58,630 nt of DNA from Gnetum montanum (Eukaryota > Streptophyta > Gnetopsida > Gnetales > Gnetaceae): the NCBI GenBank assembly GCA_015680685.1, contig MNCI01036718.1, positions 219,974 to 278,603 of the forward strand. Direction: 5' to 3'. Made by a program: the position numbers and the translations under genes. Shown here piece by piece: positions 11,640-23,015 of this stretch. Numbering within the stretch: position 1 is the stretch's first letter; every line of letters starts with the position of its first letter. The notes under the pieces were generated by a model. That model made no database searches, was not told the origin of the DNA, and worked only from the letters and a program-made list of their open reading frames with translations.

Positions 11640-12650
11640 GACCTTATCTTCTAGTTGAAATCATACTCATCTAATTCTAATATCATGATGTTGTTTGGTT
11701 TATGTCTTATATTTTTTATAGTATATTGATATTCATTATATGTTATTTCTATGTTAGATTAATGTTGAGGTCAAGCTCATAATCTATGTTTAGTATATGT
11801 AGCTTAGTTGAAATAGGAAGTTTCTGTAGCTTATTGTACATTAGTTCATAAGGGGAGTACCCTATAGAAAGTTTCTAGCTGGAGCTGTAGGTCCATATGG
11901 AAAAATTGATTTTTGGGTTATAATCTCTCTTATATTTGTTAATTTTCCTATTGAGGATTCATGTGATCACCCTATTAGTTACCCCAACTTAACTATTGGC
12001 TTGGGGATGGTAAGGTATGATAAGCTTGTGTTCTACCTCCATGCATCTCATTAACTTTTATATAGTGACACCTATAAAATGAATATCCTTGTCAAAAATT
12101 AGTGCCTTTAGTATGCCTAACATATTTACCACATGTTGTAGAAAAAAACTTACTGTAGTTACTACAATATAATCTATTACCCCTATGAACTTTGTCCATT
12201 TTGTGCAATAGTCTACAAGAATGATGATGTAGGACTTCTCATTGGACAAGGGTCTAATGGAAGCCAAGAAATCAATTTCTCATAAGTTAAATAACTCAAA
12301 TGGCTAGATATATTATTGAGAACCCTCAATCCTTGTAATCATCCCATTATTACCTTGTCATCCTTCATAGAAATTAGATAGACATCCTTGAATATCATTG
12401 GGAAAAAGTATCATACCTCAAGAATTTTTATGATCATTCTTCTTCCTACATAGTAGTCATTGTAAGATTCCTCGTGAGCATCTTGGAAAATTTTGAATTG
12501 ATCTTATTTTGGAATACACCATTGCACTAGGGCATCTACATTAGTTTTATAGAGATTACCCTCTATCTTCATCTACTATTTGAATTGGTGTAAGAATTAT
12601 TGTTTCTATCACTTGTGCCATTCAGTAGAAAATTCTTGTTTGAGTAGATG
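11640..12650 (-). pseudogene. pol: H1 integrase, broken
   Basis: The minus strand carries the integrase core: a 69-codon open piece at 12058-12267 has YIIILVDYCTKW (first catalytic Asp) and ALIFDKDIHFIG, where the second catalytic Asp is kept but the usual Asp-Asn/Asp-Gly becomes Asp-Lys-Asp. Further downstream, at about 11850-11640, IGYSPYELMYNKLQKLPIST and YELDLNINLT match the same segment of the plus-strand element near 28030-28140. Stops and frame changes are frequent. The family match is secure; the outer limits are approximate. Confidence 0.75.
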
Positions 12651-12689
12651 GGTTGGATAATTAAGATATCAAGGTTTGACTATATCATA

Positions 12690-14600
12690 TGTAATCATCA
12701 TTAGCTTAGCAAATAATAGCTCATCAAGAATTTAATTAGAGAGTGGATCTTCATTAGCATTTTTAACTAATCATAACCAAGATAAGTGATCATCTACAAC
12801 ATTCTTGGTCATATTTCTATTAATAATTATTATGTTAAACTCTTATAAAATTACTAATCATTGTATGATATGAGGATTAACTACAAGTTTATTTATCTAA
12901 AATCATATGACACTATAATTAGTATGCATAAAAAGAAGATATTCAAGTACATAGTGCTTGAATTTCTCTAAGGCAAAGATCATGACGATGATTTATTTTT
13001 CCATAGTGGTGTACTAGAAATACTTATGATCATATGATGAAGGTAATATAAATGTTTTGGATCATCTAACTATGCAAGTATGGCTCCTAAGGAAAAGTTA
13101 AGTACATCTGTCATGATGTCGAATGAATTAGACTAATCATAAACTTGTAGCATTAGAGTCTTTACAAGATTTTAGTTCAAGAGTTTAAATGCATGATCAC
13201 ACTCTTTGGTTCACTTAAATGATATATTCTTTCTATTAGTTCCATTAGTTCTTTATAAATTTTAAAGAAGTTCTCTATGAATCTCCTATATTAGCTTGTA
13301 TGTTCAAGGAAAGATCTAACATCTTTTTGCTATATGTGATTTTTTATGATTCTTTAGATCATTCTTATCTTTTCAAGATTCACAATATTTTTTTTTTAAA
13401 AAATTGGTGTCTAAGAAAATTTTCTTTAGGATTTGTAGATGATTTTTCTACCAAATAATTTTGAGATTAGTTTTCTCATATCATTTCATTACCTCCTCTA
13501 GATGATCCAGTGCTTGTTCAAAATTCAAACCATGTATGGAATATTTATCAATTAATACTTTTACACCATTGACTATTTGTTATTAGAAGATACTAAGGAC
13601 TAAGTGTTGGGATGTTATAGGAGTATTACATTAGCTAAATAACATATTTTTGTAGGAAAAGGTCCCCTAGGAACTTATAAGTATAGTTTTGGTCTAATCT
13701 TATAGGGCTATCTAAATTTAATTATACTCATTGTAGTCATCTAGAAAGTTGTACTACTTATGATCTATAATAGTGTCCAAAACTTGGTCTAGAAATAAAG
13801 GATCATCATCTAGAGCCACAATGCTCATCCAACCAAGTGGGATCCTAGAAGGATTAGTAGATGAGTGAAAGTTAAACCTCTTTGAGTGGTTGGGCTTAGG
13901 CTTGAACACAAATCTTTGATTTGAGAAATTAGCATATTACCATCACTCTAAATGATGGTCTCTACACCTAGTCTAAAAATGGTAATGGAAAATGATATTT
14001 GAAGGTTTTTATATTTAATAACTTAAAATCAATGTAGATCCTGCAATATTGACATTTTTTTGGTACAATAATGAGTGGGATTACCCACTCATTATTCACT
14101 ATAGGGTAGATAAATATAGCTTTTAGTAGCTTCTCAACCTTTTTTTTTGACAACTTCAACTTTTGATTCAACCTTTATTGTGGCTATCTTTTAGGCTTGA
14201 TGGATAGATCTATGTAGATTATATGCTAGTGTATGTAAGAATCAATATATGTTATTTTATCATATGACTAAGTAAAGACTATTGGCCATTTTTTATAATC
14301 ATTAGGAACATTTTTTTTGTTCCAATGTAAGTTGGACATTTATAGCTATTGGTTTAGCCTTTTTCAAGAACACATAATTAAGAGATTCAAGTAATGCTTT
14401 GAGTTTGATGAGCTTAAATTTGGTTGTTTCAAGAATTTTTAAATTTTCTTGATCCATCTTTACTTAGTTATTTTCTACATGGAAAAGTTCTTTAAGTTTG
14501 ATGAACTTCAATTTGATTATCTTAAGATTTTAAACCTTTCTCAATCCATCTTTGCTTCTTAGTTAGTTTTTGCATGGGAAAGTTAGCATCTTAGATGTAT
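12690..14600 (-). pseudogene. pol: H1 reverse transcriptase and RNase H, broken
   Basis: The clearest RT piece is at 13968-14171: KKVEKLLKAIFIYPIVNNEWVIPLIIVPKK, then YIDFKLLNIKTFKYHFPLPF (quoted in two parts), parallel to the plus-strand element at 25894-26096. The catalytic box near 13545 reads LIDKY in place of FIDDF, so the second catalytic Asp is lost. NFEQALDHLEEVMK and YEKTNLKI follow as in the relatives. RNase H (about 13040-12700) shows MIFALEKFKHYVLEYL and VVDDHLSWL. Decay is heavy, with many TAG and TAA codons. Confidence 0.72.
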
Positions 14601-14789
14601 CATTTTATCTAGTTTATCATTATAAGTATGTGTGAGGGCTTCTTGAAGTTCCATGTACATCATAGAATTGTAGCTTCCATATGTGATCAATCACTAGAAA
14701 CCTACTTATTTGGAAACTGCTCAATATAGAAACCTCTACATACTCAATGATTCTTCATATGATTACATGCTATGATAGTTTTATGTTTG

Positions 14790-15330
14790 ATTGCATAAAT
14801 TTTTTACATGTAATTGCATCTTATGTTATTGAATGGGATGCATGAAACACACTTCTTTTATATAAATTCATGTTCATTCTCCTTGGAAATTTCCAAGGAT
14901 AGATCTTTGATACTAAGCTTGGCATCAATGATGCTTAGCTAAGTCGTTCTCATGATGATGGGAAGCTCCTTCTTATAGTTGTCAACATGGATCACTAGGA
15001 AATGATTAGGGTATGATCTTTCATTGATGGTTGCCATAATGTCATCCACCAATTCAAAGGAGAAAGTGATAGACTAATTAGCAAGCTCTAACCTAATGTT
15101 ACATTTCTTTAAAGGAGGTAGATGTCAAGCTTTGTACATTTATGATAAGATCAAGTTAACTTTAGAATCCAAATCTAGTAGAGTCTTATAAGGATCATTT
15201 CTTACAATCTATTGGTAAATAAGGGAGAGTATTTCTAGAAAGGTTACCTACCATAATCCAATCAATAACTACCTGGGTTAATATAATAGTTTGTACACTA
15301 TCTATGCTTTGGTTTGAAGGTGGGTTAGAA
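14790..15330 (-). pseudogene. pol: H1 aspartic protease region, broken
   Basis: The minus strand reads TLLDLDSKVNLILS, where relatives have a retropepsin Asp-Ser-Gly/Ser triad, then KCNIRLELAN, SITFSFELVDDIMATI, PNHFLVIHVDNYKKELPIIM and LSIIDAKLSIKDLSLEISKE. This lines up closely with 45225-45731 (minus) and 24960-25380 (plus). It ends against the copia-like element at 15340, which separates it from H1 gag. Confidence 0.7.
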
Positions 15331-15339
15331 TTCATGTGA

Positions 15340-15781
15340 TGATAAAGTTTTGTGATTTTTAGATCACTAAGTATAAGATATTAAAAACTATTTGATGATT
15401 GTAAAAAATAAGATAGATATACACTATTTACATAGTGTCAATTTACATGATATTATACATGTTAAATATATAAACTAATAATGATGAAGAAAAATAACAA
15501 AACTAAGTAACTGTGTCTTACTATTCTATGTTAATTTTCTTCATAGGTATTGAATTAAGATAAACACTTATATAGTAATAATGTAATAGTCATGTCCAAG
15601 AAATGAATAGACATAATGATTAATTATTATTGGTTAATTTTCTTAATTTAATATAACTAAACACTAATTATCAAACACCATGGATAGTTTTGTACATTGT
15701 CATGATTTGAGTTCATGGTGTAACTCCATATAGATATAAACTAGCATGTTAAGCTTGCTAGAACACATCAAATCTTTAATA
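15340..15781 (-). repeat. 3' LTR of the copia-like element
   Basis: It matches 19886-20408 at both ends and through the middle (TTATACATGTTAAATATATA, AGATATAAACTAGCATGTTA), but is about 80 bp shorter. Confidence 0.82.
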
Positions 15782-15797
15782 CCACCCCTCAATCTTA
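15782..15797 (-). other. Polypurine tract of the copia-like element
   Basis: On the minus strand TAAGATTGAGGGGTGG lies directly before the 3' LTR, a form usual in copia elements. Confidence 0.65.
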
Positions 15798-16389
15798 ACA
15801 TGAGGATAAATAATATTTTTTTTTTACTATTTATAACTAGATCCATGAGTTTGAAAAGATGAAGTATAAAAAATCATTGCATCATAATTAGTCTTCATAA
15901 AATTTACAAAAGTTAAAAATTCATAAATAAAACTAGGAGTGTGGAGGAATGCTTTTGAGTGTAATTCCTTGATAAAAATGTGTTTCAAAAGTGAGTACTA
16001 TGAGGCCTAAAAATTATCAATAGAATTTCTAACTAGTAAAGTAGATGAAATTAATAATATGTGATGGTAAGTAGTGTTTCTTTTCCAAAAGAATGTTGAA
16101 ACTTGTTTATGGTCATTACTAAAATGAAAGGAAAAGAGACTAGAGATCTTAGTCGCAAATATCTCCTTCAAAATATATTGCAAGATAATTAAATTATAAA
16201 ATACATAGAAGAAAGGTATTTTGTCATGGAAAAAATAAATAATAAATAATTTTAGCATCCAATGAAAGAGGTTACTAATTAATATAAGCAAAAAAAAATT
16301 AATAGAGTTCATCAATCAATACAAAAATCTATATTTGTACCTATTAAATTATCAATAATATTAATTTATAAATCTTGTGTTTTAGTAGT

Positions 16390-17305
16390 TTAATGCTTTA
16401 TTGTGAATTCTTCTAAAACCATAGGAGCACTTGAAGATGGTGGTGGAACATCATGAGGTTGCTCTCTTTCTTCTAATCTAATAGACTTTTGCTAGAACTT
16501 CATTGAGAGTGATAGTGGTAAAATGATGGAGCCAAACTAAAGTTTATACTTCTTGCTAAAAGAAAATCTTAATAATTATGCATAATGTACTATGATGCTA
16601 TTAGGAGTAATTTATTCTTGTAACTCACTCATCATGGCTTTCACATTTTTCCTCTTCATGTTAAAGATCTGAGTCAAATCATTCTTTTGTAAAGTAAGGT
16701 CCATCACATGGTTTTGAAGGTTGTCAAATGCCTCTTGGAGATTAGAGGTTTTATTTTGCAATATGATCTTATCACTCTCTAACTTCATGTTTTACAAAAT
16801 TAACTCCTCTAATATTACTACAAGTTCTTTTTTGTGTACTAGACATCACAATATCTCTTGTTTGTTTTAGTATAGCGAATTCTTGAGAATGCTTCTTTGC
16901 TAGATTTAGTGAATCTTCAACCTCTTCATTGAGTTTTATAAATGCTTTGGTATATTTTTGCTTTTCTTCATAGGAAATTGTAATATCTTTATTCAACAAC
17001 TCATTTTGTGCCAAAGTAGCTTTGAACACTATCTTATTATTCCTTAACCTACTACCATAAGCTTTAGCTCTAAAGTAATGGCCTAGTATAGTGTAATTCA
17101 TATACATTAAATCACATAGCAAGTCGTTACTCATTGCGATGAAACTTACCTTTAGAAACTAGTTGAGGTCTTTATTAACCATGCCTTTGATAATAGTTGG
17201 AAAGTCATATGCTTTAAGATTTCTAAAATATTTTCAAGATTTTTTATTAAAAATAGTTTCCTCCATAGGACTCCTTTTTACAAACCTCTTAAAAGAGTTT
17301 ATGGT
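16390..17305 (-). pseudogene. Coiled-coil ORF of the pol-less element, C-terminal part
   Basis: This is the downstream half of the single ORF of the element at 15340-20408. An uninterrupted stretch of 120 codons at 17134-16772 contains ILGHYFRAKAYGSRLRNNKI, LAQNELLNKDITISYEEKQK and LNEEVEDSLNLAKKHSQEF, a pattern of charged and hydrophobic residues typical of a coiled coil. After one frame change, LESDKIILQNKTSNLQEAFD and LQKNDLTQIF continue the coil. A Pro/Ser patch (HDVPPPSSSAP) precedes the final stop near 16396. The upstream half (18241-19410) is separated only by the solo LTR and one copy of its target duplication. No known domain is recognised; a structural, gag-like role is a guess from its position. 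Confidence 0.6.
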
Positions 17306-18235
17306 TGATGAGTGACAAGGTACCCCTACACCCAACCATACGAATCACAAGTGTTCACACACGATTTGGTTGAATTTCCTAGACTTTATCATTTCCAGTG
17401 CACTAGTCCTTTAGGAAGTGCATCTAACCTTAAAGTCAATCGTTGTCCTCCCAATTACACTTGTGAAATTTGTTGGTATGGTTAAGTGTAACTAAGGCAT
17501 CCAATTTTTATCATTTTGTATTTTATGTTGTGGGTTCTTGAAATGTAGATAAAAAGGAGTTTAATTAACTACTCTAAATGATTAATTAACTAATCATTTA
17601 ACTAATCTTAATAGAAGCATCTGTTCCCACTTTCCGTACACATCTTAAACCCATGTATCCACTACTTGGTGATCAAACACTACACTATTGGATGTACCAA
17701 GCAATAACATTGCTGGGATTACCAAGTGAATACATGTTATGCTTGAAGTGGTCATACTTATGTATTTAATATATTTAGCTTAATAATCTCATCAACTCAA
17801 TTGCTAGAAAATAATTGTGAAATAATTGAGAATAATTAAAAAATAATTAAAAACATTGAATGCATAAATAAAACAGCTAATCTATCTAGAGTGTTGCAAG
17901 GTTTTTCAGAAAGCTCATCTTTATTGTCGCACACACTATCATGCTCAAGTACAATAATGCTTGAATAAAGATCTATACACTCAATGACTCTTGCTGCGGG
18001 CACTCAGGAAAATAATTCAAACTTTCAAAAGGAAAAAATGCAAGAGCTTTGCTACTATTGAAATCTGGACTCCCCATAAATGTGGCTCTTAAGCATGTAT
18101 TTATAGGCAATGGATAGACACTATGTCAATAAGGCCTTATTGACATAGGTCAAGATGCATTGATGGGGCCTCGTTGACATGGTCGACTACGTTAATCAGG
18201 CCTTGTCAATGTAGCCAACCAACCATGACTCATCA
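17306..18235 (-). repeat. Solo LTR of the Athila-type family
   Basis: It shares its ends (TGATGAG and CTCATCA) and internal landmarks with the LTRs at 48406-49202 and 22029-22877: the GGTACCCCTAC segment, the cytosine-rich strand near the middle, and the AATAAAGATC segment. A perfect 5-bp duplication, ATGGT, flanks it at 17301-17305 and 18236-18240. No internal region is attached, so it is the product of recombination between two LTRs. The TATA box (TATTTATAG on the plus strand, 18098-18106) and a perfect 28-bp palindrome (18121-18148) lie in its U3 part. Confidence 0.9.
18121..18148. promoter_or_regulatory. Perfect 28-bp palindrome in solo-LTR U3
   Basis: The left arm CTATGTCAATAAGG is followed directly by its exact reverse complement. 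Decayed half-copies (GGGGCCTCGTTGACAT, TTAATCAGGCCTTGTCAAT) follow at 18160-18215. Confidence 0.9.
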
Positions 18236-18240
18236 ATGGT

Positions 18241-19410
18241 TAACTCATAGTATACAACGTTATTCTTGAAGCTATAGTGTTGCAACAATGCATATACCAT
18301 GGATGGTATCATGTAGTTAGCCTTAACCTTATTCCATCTCGTTGACTGAATATCTTAAGACTCTATTTTCATTATCTTTGTCATAGTCTAATCTCTCTTG
18401 AATATGAATCCTAACATCAATCACAAAACCAACTTCTTATTTTTACTCTTTACCATTATAGTGACATCCAACAAACTAGAACTATTAAAGATTTTGATGA
18501 AAGTTGAAAGAAGGTAGTTACATGAAAAGTAAGGTAAGGATACCATGTAGTATGATAGTGCTTGCCCTTTTATCTCCATCTTTAGAATTACCAATTAGTC
18601 CACTTGGCTACCTTCTTTCACTATGACATAAATCAAACATATCAAAGGTCATGATATAGTGTTCTTCCTATCTTTCACCATGACATGACTAGATATTATA
18701 TCCTCCAAACCTAGTTATCACATCTTTAGTTACAAGATTGGAAATCTTGTGGTGGTAGTGATGTAGGCTTTTTGCTACTTAAACTCATCTATAAAACATT
18801 TTAAAAGTTGATGCCTAGGAAATATTATTCCTTTAACAAATAATTTATTTTCTCTCATATAAAAACAAAATCTCAAAAACCTTTTTTGCAATTTGAAAAA
18901 CTGTTAAGTATTACAAGTATGATAGATAAGCCAAATATTATTGCAAGCCTTGACAACATTATCTACCACCACAACATTTTTTAGCATCACGAACTCAAAA
19001 AATAGTGTTAGTTCTAATTTCCCCAGCTTAATATTGTAACTTGCTTTAAGTAACCTCATGGCCAATGTCAAATCATAATAATGATACTACATACTAATCC
19101 TTAGTGCCAAATATATAGCAAATTCTTCGTTTGAGAGTTGTAGGTAAAAGTCTTTTGTTTTATTGGATGCTACTTTATAGTAGGTGGCCATGGTGAAGTG
19201 GAGTTTCAATTTCTTTATATTAGCTTTTAACCTTGAAGCCTCATTGTGAGGATTACCATTGTGGCTTTGTAGTGGTGGTGGTTTCAACAATAATGATGAT
19301 TCTATCTAGGTATCTTCTAATGATTGTAGTGATGGGATGTGCTTCCTCTTTGAAGATCCTCATCCCTGTCCTTGATTTCTAGCATGACCAAGAATTTTGT
19401 TGAGCATGTA
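18241..19410 (-). pseudogene. Coiled-coil ORF of the pol-less element, N-terminal part
   Basis: Reading minus from about 19410 the frame opens MLNKILGHARNQGQG and continues through KRKHIPSLQSLED, LLLKPPPLQSHNGNPHNEAS, YYKVASNKTKDFYLQLSNEE, KLGKLELTLFFEFVM and FCFYMRENKLFVKGIIFP. Stops are few and mostly TAG. The last codons before the solo LTR (YYELTI) join to those after it once the insertion is removed. The combined protein would be about 690 residues. I do not recognise any enzyme motif in it. The upstream 480 bp to the primer site look non-coding, as in an LTR element leader. Confidence 0.55.
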
Positions 19411-19872
19411 TACTAAAAGCAAGGAATAACTAGGGATTTTTAAATTTGTAATTTTAACAAAAAAAACTATTACGTGCTTTAATTTTTCATTATCATGCAT
19501 GATTTAATAATTTAGAAATTGATTTTGAAGAAAAAAAAGAAAAAGTAATTTAACTTGTAAGAACAATGAAATTATGAAACATTTAATTCCTTACATATTT
19601 GACTAGAAATTGCAAGATATTTATTATAAATATAGACAAAAAATACTTACAAGCTAAGAGCAAGAATACATTCATGCTAGAATATAAGATTTGATTTAAC
19701 AAATATTGATGTTGCATTGTGCTCTTTGTCTATAATGTTCACAATGAACTCACAATGTCAAAAAATAAAATTATATGGTTAATTGTTATACCTACCATCA
19801 TATGAAATGCATATAACTATCACCACAACATGAGTACTTTATGATGATAATATAAAAGTCATCAAAAATGCT

Positions 19873-19885
19873 AGCTCTAATACCA
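19873..19885 (-). other. Primer binding site (initiator Met-tRNA type)
   Basis: On the minus strand TGGTATTAGAGCT follows the 5' LTR end directly and differs by one base from the standard TGGTATCAGAGC. Confidence 0.8.
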
Positions 19886-20408
19886 TGATAAAGTTTTGTG
19901 ATGTTTAAATCACCATGTTTAAGATATTTAAAACAATTTGATGATGATAAAGAATATGATAAATATACATTCTGTCCATAGACTAAATTCATGTAGTGTT
20001 ATACATGTTAAATATATAAACTAATGAGAATAGAGAAAATAGTAGAACCAAGTAACTCTATTTTACTATTCTATGCTATTGTTCTTCATAAGTATTAAAC
20101 TAGGATCAACACTTTTATAGTAATAATGAAAAAATCATGTTTAAAGATTGAATTAACATAATGATTATTTATTATTAGTTAATATTCTTGATTTAACATA
20201 GTAATATGGTAGCCTGATCCTCTTTTTTTGGGATAAGGTTAGGATGATGATGATGATTCTTGGTTTAATAGAACTAACTTAATACTAATTATAAAAGACC
20301 GTAGGCAATTCTATATACAATCATGGTATATATCAAGGTTCATGGTGTAACTCTATATAGATATAAACTAGCATGTTAAGATTTCTATTACACACCAAAT
20401 CTTTAACA
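19886..20408 (-). repeat. 5' LTR of the copia-like element
   Basis: It runs on the minus strand from TGTTAAAGATTTGG to CTTTATCA and matches 15340-15781. Confidence 0.82.
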
Positions 20409-22023
20409 TTTCAAAGGATTCTAGTATGGGATCCATAGCTATGAATGCTTTCATAGATTTGTATGGACTGGTAAGCTTGAAGAATAAATGTTTCTAAGGC
20501 TTGTGCTTCAAACCACTTGAGTAGTCATCCACTTACATGTTTATGAATCTTATAGCATTTCATTGTTATGATTATGAAGGCATGTCTCCTTGCATGGGTT
20601 GAGTAGACAATAATGGATTAGGAGCATATAGTTAAACATGTTGGTGAGGGTGAGAAGCATAAGAGGGAGATTTGGCCTATAGAGTGGTAGGTCTATGGTA
20701 CTTATCAACATAGTAGTCATGAGCAAAGACACAAATGGTGAAGCCACTTGAGCTCATAGGTTATTAGACATAGTAACCAAAGGGATCTAATTTCCTATAG
20801 GCATACTATTGTCTTTGGGATGACATTCCTCAGGACTGTGGGTTTTGCTAATGTTAATAATACTCTTGAGGTTGAGATGGAATCCCACTAGGATAGTATT
20901 GCAATGGTTGGTAGGGTTGCCTATAGCTTCTTTTAGGGTAAGACAACCTTTTGGATGCTTACCTCTTGTTGAATTTTTGGTTAATTCATAAAACCCAAAC
21001 TCTTGGAGGTGTAACAAACCTAGATAATATCTCTTAGGATGCTCATATTGAAACATGTAACATCCTTCATTTGAATCATAGTTTGTAATATTTTTCATTA
21101 TAGTTTTTGTTTTGCTAGTAGTAGTCCTTCCCTACATCTTTCCCTTTTATTTTTCTCCAATCTCTAAATCTACCTACTCTACCTTTTCCTCCATAATTTT
21201 CAATGTAGTTTGAAATTTCTTATTAATTGAGTCTCATATTTTTTTAACCATGATTAAAATTTTAGCAATTGATTTCTAGATTGCTGAGGTTTTTATTTGT
21301 GCCACCTCACCTAGTTCACAAAGATGTATCTCCTTTTTATGGATAGAGGGGTTACTACTATACTCCTCAAAATTTTTTCTTTTCTTAGTTCTTCTTTCTC
21401 CTTTGCCACTTGATTAATTAGTCTTTCAATGCCATGGACTCTCATTTCTGAAAGTCTTCATTTGGCATAGATCCAAATATTTTCCATAATTTTATTTCTA
21501 ATTCCATCTATGATATGGTATAGTTTTTTCCTCCAAGAAAAGCCATGTCCTAGGTACATGTGTAACAATGAGTAATACCTACCCAAGACTACATTAAGGA
21601 ACTAATCATTTTCTTACCTCAATTTCTAAATTTTCTTCCTTAGATTGATCACTATGAAGTATGCATGATATTTGTCATTAAAAATATCCAACATCATACT
21701 CCACGTTTTGATTGATTTTGGTTCTAATAATCAATACCAGCATTTCACTTCCTTGATAAGAATTCTAAGGAATAATTTTAGCTTTTTCCATTCATTCTCT
21801 ATATTTTTCAAGGTACATGAATTAGGAAAGGCTTGGATATGATTCCAACAATCTACATTATATCTTTCCTCAAACTTGAAGATTTTTTTCATATCTAACT
21901 ACTTAATCCACTATCCCTCTAATATCTAGTATGAATGTAGACTACCTTGTTGATGTTAATCATACTATGAGTAGCAAGTAAGGATTCATCATAATCACCT
22001 CTATCTTCATGGTCTCTATTATG
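20409..22023 (-). pseudogene. gag: H1 gag, broken
   Basis: On the minus strand the capsid part reads NIENEWKKLKLFLRILIKEV, then YSLLHMYLGHGFSWRKKLYH, IIDGIRNKIMENIWIYAK and INQVAKEKEELRKEK, paralleling the plus-strand element at 23410-23870. A later segment, CYMFQYEHPKRYYLGLLHLQ and EFGFYELTKN (20787-21098 is open for 103 codons), corresponds to the Cys/His-containing segment CQYDHPK of the relatives. The N-terminal end lies across the 22029-31329 insertion at about 31335-31430. Decay is moderate, with TAG and TAA stops. Confidence 0.72.
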
Positions 22024-22028
22024 ACCAT
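22024..22028. repeat. Target site duplication ACCAT (left)
   Basis: ACCAT here is repeated exactly at 31330-31334 and bounds the full-length element. Confidence 0.92.
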
Positions 22029-22038
22029 TGATAAGCCA

Positions 22039-22125
22039 TGATATTGGGGCCACGATACCACATCTGCGATATCAGGTACATGATATCGGAGCCATCCAAG
22101 CGATATCGGACATTCAATATTGGGT
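22039..22125 (+). promoter_or_regulatory. GATATC motif array in U3
   Basis: Within about 90 bases upstream of the TATA box occur GATATTGGGGCC, GCGATATCAGG, ATGATATCGGAGCC, GCGATATCGGAC and CAATATTGGG. GATATC is itself a palindrome. The 3' LTR has a parallel array at 30493-30577. Confidence 0.7.
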
Positions 22126-22137
22126 CCTGTCTTGTCA

Positions 22138-22152
22138 CCTATAAATAAGAGG
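22138..22152 (+). promoter_or_regulatory. LTR TATA box
   Basis: CCTATAAATAAGAGG is conserved in every LTR of the family: 30592-30606, 42933-42946 (minus), 49121-49134 (minus) and 58448-58461, and in weaker form at 18098 (minus). Confidence 0.85.
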
Positions 22153-22878
22153 TAGGCACACTTGGTTTGACAATAGTTAGTTAATTAGTCTTAGTCCCTT
22201 ACTTGAACTCTTGCCTTTTTTCCTTCTCAGAGTTAGAATTATTTTTAAGTGCCTACAGTAGGAGTCATAAAGCGAATGAATCTTTATTCAAGCATTGTGT
22301 ACCTGAGCACACCTTGTGGTTGGAAATAAAAATGAACTTTGTGATAAACCTTGCATTATTCAGAATCATTTATTTAATGTTATTTATAGTTATTTAATTC
22401 TTTCCTTAGTTAATTAATGTTCTCTCTCTCCCCTTGTTAACTCCCCCAAGTAAGCACACTTAGTACAACCACTTCAAGCATGTGTTGAACACTTGGTAAC
22501 CCAGTAATGATTTGCGTTTGATAATTCTAGTAGTATTGCACTGGTTCAGGATGTGTACGATAAGTGGGAAAAGATGCTAGTGTTATGAATAATTAGAGCA
22601 TAGTCGATTAGTTAAATTAAATTGGTTTCTTAATTATTTCACTTCTCCCTTTGTAGTATTAGGACATAAAACATAAAAATATATATATAAATAATATACC
22701 TCAAGTTTACTTAACCATACAAAGGCACTATACAAGTAAGCTTGGTAAGATAATGATTGACTAACTCGTCTAGGTTCTATAATGGTAGACAGGCACTTAG
22801 TCCTTGGAATTTGACCAGATCGTGCATGTATGCTCGTATTCATATGGTTGAGCATAGGGATACCTCACCATTCATCAT

Positions 22879-22898
22879 TGGCACTATTGCCAGGGACT
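22879..22898 (+). other. Primer binding site (tRNA-Asp type)
   Basis: TGGCACTATTGCCAGGGACT directly follows the LTR and is a decayed form of the TGGCGCCGTTGCCGGGGA site that pairs with tRNA-Asp, known from Athila elements. Confidence 0.85.
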
Positions 22899-23015
22899 TT
22901 GTTGATTGTGCACTAGCTAGAACTTAGGAAATCTTCACATTGTTGGAACGAACCCTTAGGGCTGGTTAGTTTACAATTAGGGAAATGAAAAGTATTGCAC
23001 ACTAAATAGAAAATT

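Larger units (their letters stand above)
15340..20408 (-). mobile_element. Copia-like LTR element lacking pol (LARD-like), minus strand
   Basis: Two related LTRs bound about 4.1 kb. A primer site for initiator Met-tRNA sits next to the right LTR and a purine tract next to the left LTR, so the element reads on the minus strand. The internal region encodes one long coiled-coil ORF and shows no protease, RT, RNase H or integrase, as in large retrotransposon derivatives (LARDs). A solo LTR (17306-18235) has landed inside the ORF. Flanks are TGTGA (15335-15339) and TTTCA (20409-20413); ATTCA at 15330-15334 is a closer partner, so the left boundary may be a few bases off. It lies inside the H1 relic. 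Confidence 0.75.
22029..22877 (+). repeat. 5' LTR of the Athila-type element
   Basis: It begins TGATAAG (TGATGAG in relatives) and ends ATTCATCA. It contains repeated GATATC/GATATT motifs at 22039-22125, a TATA box at 22138, the CTTTATTCAAGCA region near 22280, and matches 30483-31329 throughout. Confidence 0.93.
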
